Assembly: GCA_001931875.2 (NCBI GenBank)
Contig: MSJH02000803.1
Span: 620,362-684,361 of the forward strand
DNA length: 64,000 nt
Reading direction: 5' to 3'
Source: Byssochlamys sp. IMV 00236
Lineage: Eukaryota; Ascomycota; Eurotiomycetes; Eurotiales; Thermoascaceae
Shown here: piece by piece, positions 1-10,802 of the stretch
How the letters are laid out: every line of letters starts with the position of its first letter
How positions within the stretch are numbered: the stretch's first letter is position 1
Made by a program: the position numbers and the translations under genes
The notes under the pieces: model-generated
Database searches by the model: none
What the model was told of the DNA's origin: nothing
The model's input: only the letters and a program-made list of their open reading frames with translations

Positions 1-1334
1 CACGGAGTGCTGCAAGGTTGCGCCGGCTGCCATTGCGCCCAGTCTGGGACGTGCTATTCGCTATATGTATCGTAACATCGAGACGATAGACTTGGAGTTA
101 TGCCACCGCTTCCTTGATTGGTTCGCTCATCACCTGAGTAACTTTGGGTTCACATGGAAGTGGACAGAATGGTGAGTTCTGACGCATGATTTCCCTTCCA
201 TTGCTAGCGTATACTAACTCTGAACAGGATTGACGATCTTGACTTTCCTGCTGTCCATCCCAAGATGGCCTTTATTAACGGCGCGCTTGACAAGGAGATC
301 CGTTTGAGTTTTGCGCAGCGTATCAAGGGAACGCTCCCGGAACCTTACCATTCACTTATAACGGAAGGCAAGGAGAAGGATACACCAGACTTCAAATACG
401 CAGTAGACAGTAAGTCATCAACTAGGAGACTGTGCCAGAGTATATGCTAAAGTCTTCAGCAACACCCTATGCCAAGGAGGGCAGGGAACTTATGCAGCTT
501 ATCAGACAGAAGGCATCTGATGAGGAAATACAGCCGGTCATCGAGGCAATTGAACAGCAGGCAAAAGAACACGGGGTCGAGGATCCCATGATTCCTTCGA
601 CAGATGCTTTCGTCACGTCGATCTGCTTTGTCGGAGCCAAGTCTCTGTCTCACGTCCTCTCGTGCATTGAACGCAACAAGGAACGCCTTCTTGCGATTGG
701 ACCCCGATCACCTATTGCGCGTCGCCAGATCATCACCTCAGTCATGGAATACTGGGCCGATCAGCCCGGTATTGCCATCAACATAGTCGACAAGCTCCTC
801 AACTATACCATCTTGACTCCTTTGTCCGTCATTGAGTGGGCGCTTCTTGACAGACTGGCCGCAGGCACGATCCTTGCCCAGTGCCACATCTACGAGGTGG
901 TCGCTGCCACGATTCGAAAGGTCACCAACCGCATTCGCCAGATCGTCATCGCTCGTATCCAGCCCGGTCTCTACGAGCCGCAGCTCAGCGTTGTGGACGA
1001 GACTTTGAACCGCGAAAAGGCCGATATGCAGACCTTGTTCAAGCTGCTGGAGGACTCGTTGGTCTCAGTCGCGGGCGGTAACAATGACCAGCTCATGGAG
1101 AGAGGCGATGGAAGTGGCACCCTGCCAGAGGACGAGCTCATTCGCCAGTGGGGCCGTCGGTGGTTGCGAGTATTCAGACGAAAAGCAGCTGTCGAGGAAT
1201 CATTCATCTCTGAAGCCATGGCTAACGCAAAGCCTCTCGGTACAACTGCGCCAGCTCCTACTGAGCCCGCCCCGGAGTCTAAAGAAGAGGAACTGCCCGA
1301 CGCTGCAGCCGATGGCACAGATGAAATCTCGTAG
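1..1334 (+). CDS. cbc1: Nuclear cap-binding protein large subunit (CBP80/Cbc1), 3' part only
   Basis: The large subunit of the nuclear cap-binding complex works with CBP20 to bind the m7G cap of new transcripts and couples it to splicing and export. The gene enters from the left edge, so the start and N-terminal MIF4G repeat are missing. I read exons to 171, 228-409 and 460-1334, with introns 172-227 and 410-459 (GT-AG). The first visible exon encodes the LAPAAIAP-like stretch and DWFAHHLSNFGFTWKW, a close match to the conserved CBP80 signature (HHLSNF.W.W). The last exon carries the C-terminal helical repeats (AKSLSHVLSCIERNKERL, LLNYTILTPLSVIEWAL) and ends in an acidic, proline-rich tail. 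Family identity is strong. The tail is lineage-variable. Confidence 0.93.
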
Positions 1335-2655
1335 TTGAGCATGGGACATGAAATGTGTTGGCCATTAGAAGAGGAAAGGGACAGAAAAAGGAAAACATAG
1401 TTCACATGAGGAGAGACATGTCTGTCTACATTGTATTTCTCTGTACGCATCGGTTGTATTTTCTTTTCCAGTTCTCTCGAAAATGTATTCATATTGTCGT
1501 CTCTGTGCTTTGGAAGATTCCTCTTGATGTTTCATCTTTCTAGAAGAGAAGAAGAATTTGCGAGTTTTGAAGGTTTCATACCTGCTACTCCTGAACTTGT
1601 GTCTGTGTTTCTTTCATTGTTTTACAGTACTTTGATAGCGTAAATCAGGAAAGGTTCGAGAGGGACAGACAGAAATGGAAATCCTCTTTAAATATTCTGT
1701 CATTGGTGAAATGGACCTTGTATATTTCCTTTTCTTCATGAACAACCAAGTCGGGATAGAGGCATGCTCTAGGCAGCAAAACATGGAACTGGCCCGCATG
1801 ATGAATAATATAACTAACTTCCTGACCTTGACAACGCTGAGGCTCCTTACCTCCTCATGCTTGGACCCCAGTAAATTAGCTTAGGCTAAGTATTCATCCC
1901 ATCCCCATGAGTGAAGCATGCTGAGAAGGCAGGGCATAGGAGAATTCCAGCACCTCCCTAGCGAGGTAGGCATTCATTCATTCCCTTTGGGCGATTATTG
2001 AATACACTGTATCTTGTCTTCCGTTTGTCACTTATGCTTATGAATAAATACTCGGCTTGGAGTTTTGCTTGGGGATTTGTTTTCTTTCTTTGATATCTTC
2101 CCTTGATCACAACCCAAAGGGGTGCGGAAGTGAATGGTTGTTGTATTTAATGTAATTAGTAGGCTAGTGGAGGTGGTAGTTGTCTACTTGACTCTCTCTC
2201 TCTCTATATATATATAGACGCGAGGTGAACCGTAATTTACATTCTAATTATCACAAAGAATCCGAACAACAGGTTATGGTTATGACGCATGTTTGCCCAC
2301 TTCCAGTTACTGCTTATGACGCTTTTTCTGCATTTCCAGCAGATTTACTATTGACTATCGTTTTTGCTCTCTCAAGCCATACCATGCAATGAAGAGACTC
2401 GAAGGCGATCCGTATACTAACCCTTGATATCGAAGTAGCCTGAAATTTCACAATGATTATTTATACATCTATTCTCAAAGTACTGTCTGGGGGACCATTG
2501 AATACGCTTATCAGCTATTTATTTATATAATTCTGAAATTTGCATCTATAAGCCTTCCCCGGGTGAATAGAGATGTCACCCTTGACCAAAGCGTGGTCAA
2601 AGCAAAAGAGCAAAAGAATATATGTACATGTACCTGACCGATCAGTCAGTCCTCC
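1335..2655. other. Intergenic: 3' region of cbc1, no gene seen
   Basis: No reading frame here resembles a protein I recognise. The first few hundred bases are probably the 3' UTR of the cap-binding gene. A CT run followed by a short TA run lies near 2192-2217. The sequence is A+T-richer than the genes. Confidence 0.6.
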
Positions 2656-3573
2656 ATGGCCTCTACTCCGTCTGTTCCGGCTTCAGACCCTCCGATGGAG
2701 CCTGAAGCTGCACCCCAAACGGCCGCTATCCCGCCGACAGAGATCCTCAATCTTCAGCCGATACCATTGATGACTTCCTGTCTGACTTCAACGCGATCCC
2801 TGATGGCCCTTACATACATCCACACGTGCTCTCCTTCCCAGACGGTAAAATAAAGACCAACTAATGCAATTTGTTGCCGGATATCAATGTCCGCGATATA
2901 TACTCGTTCTTTTGGAAAGCCCCGAAAGGGGGGAAGCAGGCCTGGTTCGCCGTCTGCAGCACTCCCAGCGAAAACTGGGTCGCTGATCCGCATTGGGATA
3001 CGAAGTGCTGGCATGTTTGGGGTGTTGCGGTGATTCGCTCCGAAGTTGGGACCGGCAAGAACTTTGATCATTTGGGACTGTGATCCCAGGGATCCGGCCG
3101 GGCAGAGGTCCTCTTACCCGCCTTCAAGATTCGGGTGTCTCACCCAGATCTAGTTATTTGAGAGATTGGAGGATTTCAAGCTTCGATGCCTAAATTACCA
3201 CCCAGGATGCTTTGTGGTGGTGGTTCAATAATTTCGCAGGGAGACGTTCAGATGTTGGCTTGTCGTTTTGATGAAATTTACAGTAAGAACCCGGGAACGG
3301 ATATATCGATATCGAGAAATCGCAGCTTGCGCGCCTCAACTGGCCCCCTAAACAAACACGCCCAAATTGATTCGAGATATCATTGATGGGATTTTCCCAT
3401 GCTGAATCTTATCCCCCGGGATTATCAATATGTCTCTATCAGATTACATGAGAAACGCTCCTATGAGGACACGTCTTGCTGGTTTAACACCGGGCGTGTA
3501 CGAGGAACAAGTCGACCATGCCTGGCTGAATATCCTCAGATACTATTTCAGAGAGGATAGCTTTAAGCCTTGA
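2656..3573 (+). pseudogene. Decayed gene of an unassigned fungal family
   Basis: Several protein-like blocks lie in order but in different frames. ATG 2656 opens a proline-rich N-terminus (MASTPSVPASDPPMEPEAAP). Near 2745 the frame must shift to continue as DTIDDFLSDFNAIPDGPYIH. A donor-like GTAAAATAA follows near 2846, with a branch-like CTAATG but GG instead of AG where the acceptor should be (about 2881). After it comes DINVRDIYSFFWKAPKGG and a Trp-rich block (WHVWGVAVIRSEVGTGKN), which breaks near 3065. A last block, 3430-3573, reads MSLSDYMRNAPMRTRL ending LRYYFREDSFKP and a stop. At least two frame breaks and a lost splice acceptor indicate a pseudogene. From memory, such W-rich blocks occur in multi-copy Aspergillus hypothetical proteins. 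I cannot name the family. Confidence 0.6.
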
Positions 3574-3880
3574 AGAGAGAGGCCTATGTCAATCATGGGG
3601 TCTTCGAGGACCAACCTAGCGTGCATATTGTATTGCATTCAGGAGATTGCCGTCACGACGACAGGGAGCAATTTAATTCTATTAGTGCTGCTGTTCCAGG
3701 CGCTGTTTGATCGACCTAAATCTTATCCCCCGGGTTTGTTAACACCTCTGGTTCGGCAGTCTGCTACGATATAGCGCGCATATTGTATTGCATTCAGGAG
3801 ATTGCCGTCACGACGACAGGGTCAAACTAATTGGTGCTGCCATTCCATGCGCTGTTTGGTCGACCTTTCGTGTCGGAGGG
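3404..3880. repeat. Local direct duplications
   Basis: The stretch from about 3623 (beginning GCATATTGTATTGCATTCAG) recurs at about 3778, an offset of 155 bp, and stays nearly identical for about 45 bases before diverging through small indels. A second shared word, AATCTTATCCCCCGGG, appears near 3406 and near 3719, directly upstream of the repeats. No terminal inverted repeats or transposase were seen, so this is more likely local duplication than an insertion element. Confidence 0.7.
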
Positions 3881-5312
3881 GATGGGTAGGATATTGTTCT
3901 TTCCTTTTTTTCCTTTCTACAGAAGAGTTTATTGGGATTATTGACCATGTTATGTCTGTCTGGATATTGCCCCAGCTAATTCACGCACAACTATCCGCCA
4001 GGGAGTCAATTCCCCTCAAAATGGTATCCTACCTACTTCGGGTTGCTCTTCTATCTTTTAAGTACCAGACCTCTCACTCCTGTCTTAAGTACCACCATGC
4101 CAATTGGCGAAACAGCAAGATTGTCATCCCCATATATTTAATGGCAGTTCGACGATGGTCCTGGTAAAGAACCGCATTTTACGCCGTGATAAGTATTGTC
4201 TCGTTTAACTCTTGGAAACTCGTCAACACGCTATGAGACCCAGAAATCTACAGCTACCCATCCCACCCCAACACAGCATATCAAGCTAACTATATAATGC
4301 GTGGGTGTACGTCATGGTGAAAATAGTGTCCGTGTCCCTGGGCGGCGAAATGGCCCTACGAATTCAATGCCCAAGGACAGATATATGCACGCATTTTTAA
4401 AAATCTTCGGTTTACCTAGGAGGAGAAAGAGTGGAGCGGGATCAAGTCTCGTGGGAAACAACAAAGGATGGAATCGAGTTAACGGTCGAGAAATTATTAT
4501 TATTCCACCACCCTCGTTAAGTACCTACCATAAGTAGTCACCCTCATCACCGCCGAGGAAAATGGGTCCAAATGCCACCATCGGTTTTACCTTGACTTTT
4601 ATTATATTCATTCCTATCGCTAACTAACTACTTTACCCCACATGAACTTCGACGAGGCTCTACAGCATTTTCAGCGTCGCACCAGTCAGTGACATCTTCA
4701 GCAAGCGACAGCAGGATGGGCTCTACCGCGGATGTCACCATGAACAGGCAGCTTCGGCTCGCCTTAATTCAGCTCAGAGAGAAGTTGACTGTACGATTCT
4801 TCGCGACGCCGGCAATCTCTGTTAATATAATATGTACATACTCCCCCACCTAAGCGCCCTGTCCTGGGAAGATCCACGGCATCTCCTGCATACCCGCGGG
4901 TATTCTTGCGGATACATGTCATAACAAGGAGGGACATAGTTCTGCTCCGCGCTAATACATCTACAAAGCAATACACTTATGTGAACGAGAATGGTAAACC
5001 GCTACGGAGCGAAAAAAATGCAAGAAGACGAAGAAAAATGGTGAGTTTGGACGGTTTGGAGCTTGTTATTTATATGCTTAATGATCTATCTGTCGGTGTT
5101 TTGTTCCTCATTTTTACTTGAATAACGTGCATTGGGAATCTTCGAGGGTAAGAAGGAAATATATATGACTTCGTCGATGAATGGATTGAAATAGACCTCG
5201 TGAACTCCCTTCTCCTTTGCCCCTGAAATTCCTTCTCTTTCCCTTTTAATTCGCTACGAGTAAGTAATCAATATGAACATGTAGAAAGAAAGAAGAAAGA
5301 AACATGATTATC
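3881..5312. other. Intergenic, no gene supported
   Basis: Open frames in this stretch are short and show no recognisable domain, codon pattern or splice-linked continuation. The right part is probably the 3' region of the leftward regulator gene that begins at 5313. Confidence 0.55.
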
Positions 5313-8297
5313 TTATCCAACACTGAAAGAACCCCTCTGCGCATCCGTTGGCTCGGCACCATCTAAACCATGCCCATCCACGACGTTTCGGTTCAAATCA
5401 AACAACTTCCCTAGGAAATCCAAGTCGGAATCGATCATGAATTCTCCCAGATCGACGCCCACGGGGGATTGGTTGTTGAAATTATATCGGCCCGGCATAT
5501 TTGACATGCTTTGAGAAGTGGGTGTGGCGCCTAGATTGGGGCCGTAGCTGGGAGGGTACATGCCCGAACTGGTGTTGGGGATTGGGCCGTTGGAAGCTAT
5601 TGGTGATGGGATGTCAGAAAGATGTTTTTATTCTCTTTTTTTTCCCCTTGAGAAGTTAAGGGATCGAGGTGAGGAATATAAACTTACTCAGAGCCATGAG
5701 TACGACTGAAATTTGAGAGAGGTATTCGACGCAGCGCTCGATAACGCGGTTTCCGCTGTCGAGCCGCTTCAGCGCATCGACAGCTATGTCTAGATAAGGG
5801 CGAGCTCGGTCGACGACGCTCCATTGAGACGGGTCGTGGATACTTTCTTTGGAGGAGACGAGTAGCGCTCCGAAGATGACGAGTCCGGCATTGAAGGCTA
5901 ACTCTTGTGAGTCTGAGGGAGAGAATAGAGAAGAGAGGGGTCTCGACGTACTGTAGTATAGAGAATAGTTCCACGCTCCTAACAGTTCCCTTTTCCATCC
6001 TGGTGATGATGCGAGGGTATGAACGGTCGATATTATCATGATAGCGGATTCAACGCAGTTGTGTACGCTGCTGATTCCTACCTGTTGTAGGAGTTTCTTC
6101 TCCTCGTTTCCGCTGTCGCTTGCCCCGTAGGCGTCGAGGAATTTCTCCAGGAACTTCCGGTGGAGCAGAATGCGGAGGTTGTGATAGCGCAGCAACAAGA
6201 CAATGTTGAATCGCTCCGCGATGACGTTGTTTGGATCCATCCTTTCAGCATCCTCTGGCGTGAACGGCTTGTGTGAGATTTTCAGTCCTAATGTGGGCAG
6301 TAGCTGTATTCGCCACTCTTCCAATTGATGCTCGCCTTCGAGCACTTGAGATACCACGTGAACGGTTGTCGGAGCATGCTCGAATCCCAAGTTCTGTCCG
6401 TAGCATTTGTCAATGACGTTATACATGACGACGTAAAGTTTTCTGTAGATATCATTTAGCAGTTTGGTCTTGCGTATACTGGATCTCGGCAGGGGCATAC
6501 ATAGCAGCAGTGAAGAAATAGGCGTCTCTCTGCGGACCCGGTTCGATCTGCAGCGTAGGGCCCAGCATTTGCATATCCTTGACTGGCATACCCAACTTGA
6601 CGTAGGATTCGGGGATCATGCAGGGTCGACCAAATGTCATACTAAGAGTTCTAATCTGACGTTAGCCTGTGAAAGCGTGCCGTGGTCCAGATGGAATATC
6701 GGAGCGTACCGATCAAGCATAATACAGCCAAACCAGGTCCGCTTCCTTATCTCTCGTTCCAGCGAGGAGAAGCCCTGATTGGCATCCGGAGAATGAAGAC
6801 CAAGTTGAAAGGCAGCGATAACCGCGAGTCCATGGGTGGTCCACGCTTGTACCGATTTCTGCGTTCCTTGCAGATACTGTCCTAATATAAGGAGGTATTG
6901 TACTGGTAGAGGATCAATTAGTGAGATCAAGGATAGACTATTTCAGCAATTCGCTTACCCATCTCAAGACTCGTATTCCGTCGGGATTCCCTATCACAGA
7001 GTCCATTGGCTCTCTGGTAGTAGATGTCTGATTCCTCAATCCTCTTCTCGGCCGGCAGGTCGCCTTCCGTGGAAAGACTCGTCGCTATAGCCAGGATGAT
7101 ATTCAGCAGACCAAGCCACGTCCTGCGGACTTTCGTAAAATTATCTCTCTTCATCTGAAAGTACGTCTCACAGAACGATTGCTCGTGAATGAACGGCAAC
7201 AGCTGCCCGGTCTTCAGGAAATATTTCCTGATCAGATTCCACGTGCGGGCCTCAGGGGGCAAGGCGTAGATATTCACTCCCTCGGCAGCGTTGCCGCTGC
7301 GTCTTCTGCCGAGATTGTCCGTCGTTGGTTGCGCGCGTGAGACGCTCATCATGCCGCCGCCGAATCTGTCGTAGGGCGATAGTGCAGGACCATAGGGATT
7401 CCTTGTGTTCCCTCGAGCTATGGCCCGTGAGATGTGACGCATGAAAGCGATATTGGAAGATGGCCCTGGTCGGTCGTTAGCGCGCATCTCGAAAGGTCTC
7501 TTCGACTAGCTCAAGCTGGCCAGTCCAGACAAGTGTTATATCTTACCAAAGAAACCGCAGTCTTCCTCATCGGTGAACTTGATCGCACCCATGCCATCTA
7601 TCGAGTTCTCAGAAACATCCACCTCCCCCATCTCACCCGCATTAGGATTGACCGATTGGGAGGTGACATGCGCGACGGAATCACTTTCCCGCGTACAGTG
7701 ACTCGTGTCATCTGGCGTGTAGCTTGCTCCATTTTGCACGGAATAAGCCTTGTCAGGCTCATTGGCGGCGCGAGCCTGGCGCAAGGGTCGGATGAATTCC
7801 TCGATGCTCTCGATTCGATGTTCCAATTGCGCGACGTAACTGGCAGGAAGGCGGATTAGATGAGCCAGCTCTTAATCAAAGTATAAGCAGGAAGAAGAGA
7901 AGACAGGAAACAAGAAGACAATGAAACAAGGGTAATATATAAGTATTCATACTCTTTCCCGACGGTCAGGTTAGATGAAGACCCGACTTGCTGATAGACA
8001 CAATCGCACCCCAGCTCGCTGCACAACGAACACTTGGGACGGCTGCCATCGCACTAGAAGACAATAATGGTCAACAACGAACCGATTCCACAAGAGAAGA
8101 TACATACATACACGTGACTTGCGATTGCGACACGTGCTGCAGGCCAACGCGACTCTCCTCCTCTTGCTGGGATGGGCTGAGCTGGTGGTGCTGCTGCTGC
8201 GATCGGGCTGGGGATGTCGGAAACCAGGGGATGTTTCCTGTCTGCCCGGGCTAGGGCTGTCGCTGTTGTCCCGCTTCGCAGACGACGATGGAATCAT
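5313..8297 (-). CDS. Zn2Cys6 fungal transcription factor
   Basis: Binuclear-cluster DNA-binding regulator, acting in the nucleus. Exon 1 (8297-8112) ends inside the zinc cluster, and exon 2 (8053-7983) completes it: CSTCRNRKSR joined to CDGSRPKCSLCSELGCDC, with all six cysteines present. Exon 3 starts at 7839 with a dimerisation-type helix (VAQLEHRIESIEEFIRPL). The middle exons encode the fungal-specific transcription factor domain (GQLLPFIHEQSF, LILGQYLQGTQK, LGLHSPDANQGFSSLEREIRKRTWFGCIMLDR, then TLSMTFGRPCMIPESYV after an intron). The C-terminal exon, 5313 to about 5605, is Asn/Gly/Asp-rich and ends SFSVG. Roughly eight exons were seen, and all joins I checked are GT-AG and keep the frame. 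The target genes are unknown. The neighbouring hydrolase/monooxygenase pair is a candidate by position only. Confidence 0.88.
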
Positions 8298-9260
8298 GAC
8301 CCATCAATCAAATCAGGCACGATAGAGGGGAAAAAAAGTCTCCGGGATGGAAGCAATAATCTGGGGAAAGTAGTATTTGCGGGGAATTGGCGCATTCGTT
8401 TTGGATTGTTTCGGGGGTGGACGGGGAGAGACGGGAAGGGGAACGGTTCGTCTTTGTATTGGGCTGGTTTTTTGGAGTTGGTTTTTGTTTTATATGACGC
8501 GCTGACGGAAAAAGCTCTTCTCCGCAAAAAAGTGATGAACTAGTTAGTTTAACTATTATTATTCTGTATTATTAAGTAAGGCGACTAAAACCTTTCCCCG
8601 CATCCCCGTTTCACCCCGCAGTCTGGGATTCATTATTAAGAATAAGAGCTAACTAAGTAGGTTACGGAAAGTGTCGAAGAGCTGGATATTATTTACCTAG
8701 TATTGGAAGTAATAACAACCATGGGCGACAATAACTACTAGTTAAATAGATAACTAGCTACCTAGGTAACTAACTGACAACACCGCGTGACGCTTCAAGT
8801 TTTGCATCTTGTCGATCGGATCGATGCTTTGCATCATTATCTATAGTACAGTTCCCACTTCTAAGCTCGAACTCATCCGGAGAGACCCGCCGGTTTGTGA
8901 ACTTCCCAACTGGAGTAATAAATATCAATCATGAATAATAATGAATAATAATATTAATGAATAATTACAGCTGTAACTTACAGCTTCCCCTACACCCGTC
9001 GGCCCGAGGCCCGACGGCTTCTCAGTGCCGCCGACATCGTCCTTCTACATACATACAACTACTAACTATTATTATTTTTATTTTTTTTTATTTCATGCAT
9101 ATATGACTAATTCACTGAAAAAAAAATTTATTTCATTCATCACTGCATAGTAGTAGTACCGTGGGGGATATCAATAATAATAATAATCACTGTCCTATCC
9201 ACACAAAGTCGCACTGGAAATGCTGACTACCTAGTTGAAGTTTTTCTCAAAATCAATCAT
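8298..9260. other. Upstream region of the Zn2Cys6 gene
   Basis: No coding sequence was recognised. It contains several A/T trinucleotide stretches (AATAATAATA near 8935-8960 and 9172-9186) and TAACTAAC/CTAGGTA-type words near 8720-8780. It should hold the promoter of the leftward regulator and the 3' end of the leftward hydrolase. Confidence 0.5.
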
Positions 9261-10350
9261 TTACAGCTTCGCTGGATCCGCACCCTGCCACTTGCTAGTA
9301 AAGTCAAGGATGTTCTGATGCAATTCCTTCCCATGCGTGTAGCTGAGGAAGTGAACACCGTCTTTCAACGTGATGAGCTTCGCTTCTTTCGAGTTCGTAA
9401 ATAGCTTGATTTCTTCCTGCGCGTTCGCGGCGCTGAAGACAACGTCGCCGGTGCCCTGGTAGTTTCAGAATGAATGCCGAATTAGCCGGATACTCCCTAT
9501 AGAATGCAATATATTTAATAAATAACAGAGTCCACTCACCTGCAGCCAAAGCACAGGACATCTGATATACGGCAACCGTGCATGCAGACTATCCCTCGTC
9601 GCAAGGTTAGTCGCAGCCTGGCAGATTCTCCTCTTGCCGTCGTCGCCCTGGTAGATCTTCTTGATCGTCTCGGCCCAGAAGTCTCTGGTCTGGCGAGGAA
9701 CCGTCTTGCCATAGCCGATTTCCATGAGGAAGTCGTAGTACGCATCGCCAGGTTCAAAGTCATGCGCAGGAGCGAGGTTCCCGCCCAATGTGACCAGGCC
9801 AGATGTGGCAGCGGCGCCGTCCCAGCATCCCAAGTCGCGGGTCCGGGGTGTTTCGCCATCCATGCTCGTGCCAACGAGGATGATCCCTTGGATCTGTATA
9901 AGGCAGTTAGTACGTTATTGATAATATGTATGTATATATATATATATATATATTAGAGGAGAGAACCTTTTCGGGTGCCAAAAGGGCCATTCGAGCGGCA
10001 ATCCAACCACCCTGGGATGTACCCAAGGCAAAAGCCTTTTCGATTCCAAGCGCATTCAGCAGCTGGAGAATCACATGGGCCGTGTCCCAGTAAGTGAAGG
10101 TCTCACTCTTCGTCCGGGTTTCGCCATGTCCAAGAGGCTCAACAGCAAGCAAGTTCAACTTGGATGTAAGCTCGGCGTTCTCAAACTCGGGAATGTAGTA
10201 GTCGACCGTCGTGGTAAATGGGATTACAAGCACCAGTGTAGGCTTAGAAGGAACAGCTGAAGAGAGCCGATAGCCTACACTGGTCCCTCCCAAGTGAGGC
10301 ACAGTAAGCGTCTTTCTGGGTGGAACCATTTCGACGATTTTGTTTTGCAA
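9261..10350 (-). CDS. Alpha/beta hydrolase
   Basis: Predicted soluble alpha/beta-hydrolase-fold enzyme of 310 aa; substrate unknown. Exons 10350-9967, 9893-9540 and 9455-9261 are all phase 0 and sum to 933 nt. The nucleophile elbow is GTSQGGW (Ser of GxSxG). The acid is probably the Asp of GTGDVVFS, and the base the His of DGVHFLS near the C-terminus, so a full Ser-Asp-His triad is present. The N-terminal part has the typical strand-oxyanion pattern (PTLVLVIPFTTTVDYY) and LLAVEPLGHGET. Intron 1 contains a long TA run and has an unusual GTTCTC donor. An alternative start is Met at 10329. It is divergent from an FAD monooxygenase, which suggests a shared catabolic or biosynthetic step. Confidence 0.88.
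9934..9953. repeat. TA microsatellite inside hydrolase intron 1
   Basis: A run of about ten TA units within the first intron of the leftward alpha/beta hydrolase gene, between the branch site and the donor. Confidence 0.85.
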
Positions 10351-10802
10351 GTGTAGATAGTAGTAGATAATGATATGATACCCCTGGTCTTTTGTCTGAC
10401 GGCCGAGAATGGATAGATCGGATGTGGGATAATGACAATCTGGGGCAAAACAGGGAGCTTGTACTCAAAACTAAATATGCCGCCTCTTATGTCCGAGACT
10501 AGGAATATCCTCGGTATTTCGCAATCGACTCCATCGAGATTCGACAGGATCTCCTGGTAGAGAGAGGGGAAAAGAACCCCCCCGTTCCCTAACTCCCCGA
10601 CTAACCGGTTTCCCCGATCGTCCGAATACCAGCTCACCAGATAAGCTGCGGAATAAATAGCATGGTCGGCGAATGTTTTAAAGAGCAGCTTCAAGACCAG
10701 CAAGCAAAGAATTCGACAAGTGCAAAAGCTCGTCGTTGTTCCATTGTACAGTACTTGTTTACCTCCCTCACGCACTCCGGATCAAGTTTATAGAACTCAA
10801 TC
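10351..10802. promoter_or_regulatory. Bidirectional promoter region, hydrolase / FAD monooxygenase
   Basis: The 452 bp between the two start codons must carry both promoters. It is mixed in composition and has no recognisable gene. No specific operator could be assigned with confidence. CGG/CCG triplets, the half-sites used by Zn2Cys6 proteins, are present (for example near 10400, 10582 and 10605) but are not clearly paired. Confidence 0.5.

Noticed and set aside
971..1492. 173-codon minus-strand frame
   Set aside because: It lies opposite the well-supported cap-binding exon, is low-complexity Ser-rich and has no domain. It is a shadow of the real gene.
3802..4167. 121-codon plus-strand frame
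   Set aside because: It starts inside the local duplication, has no recognisable domain or splice continuation, and has an irregular composition (Trp/Cys-rich).
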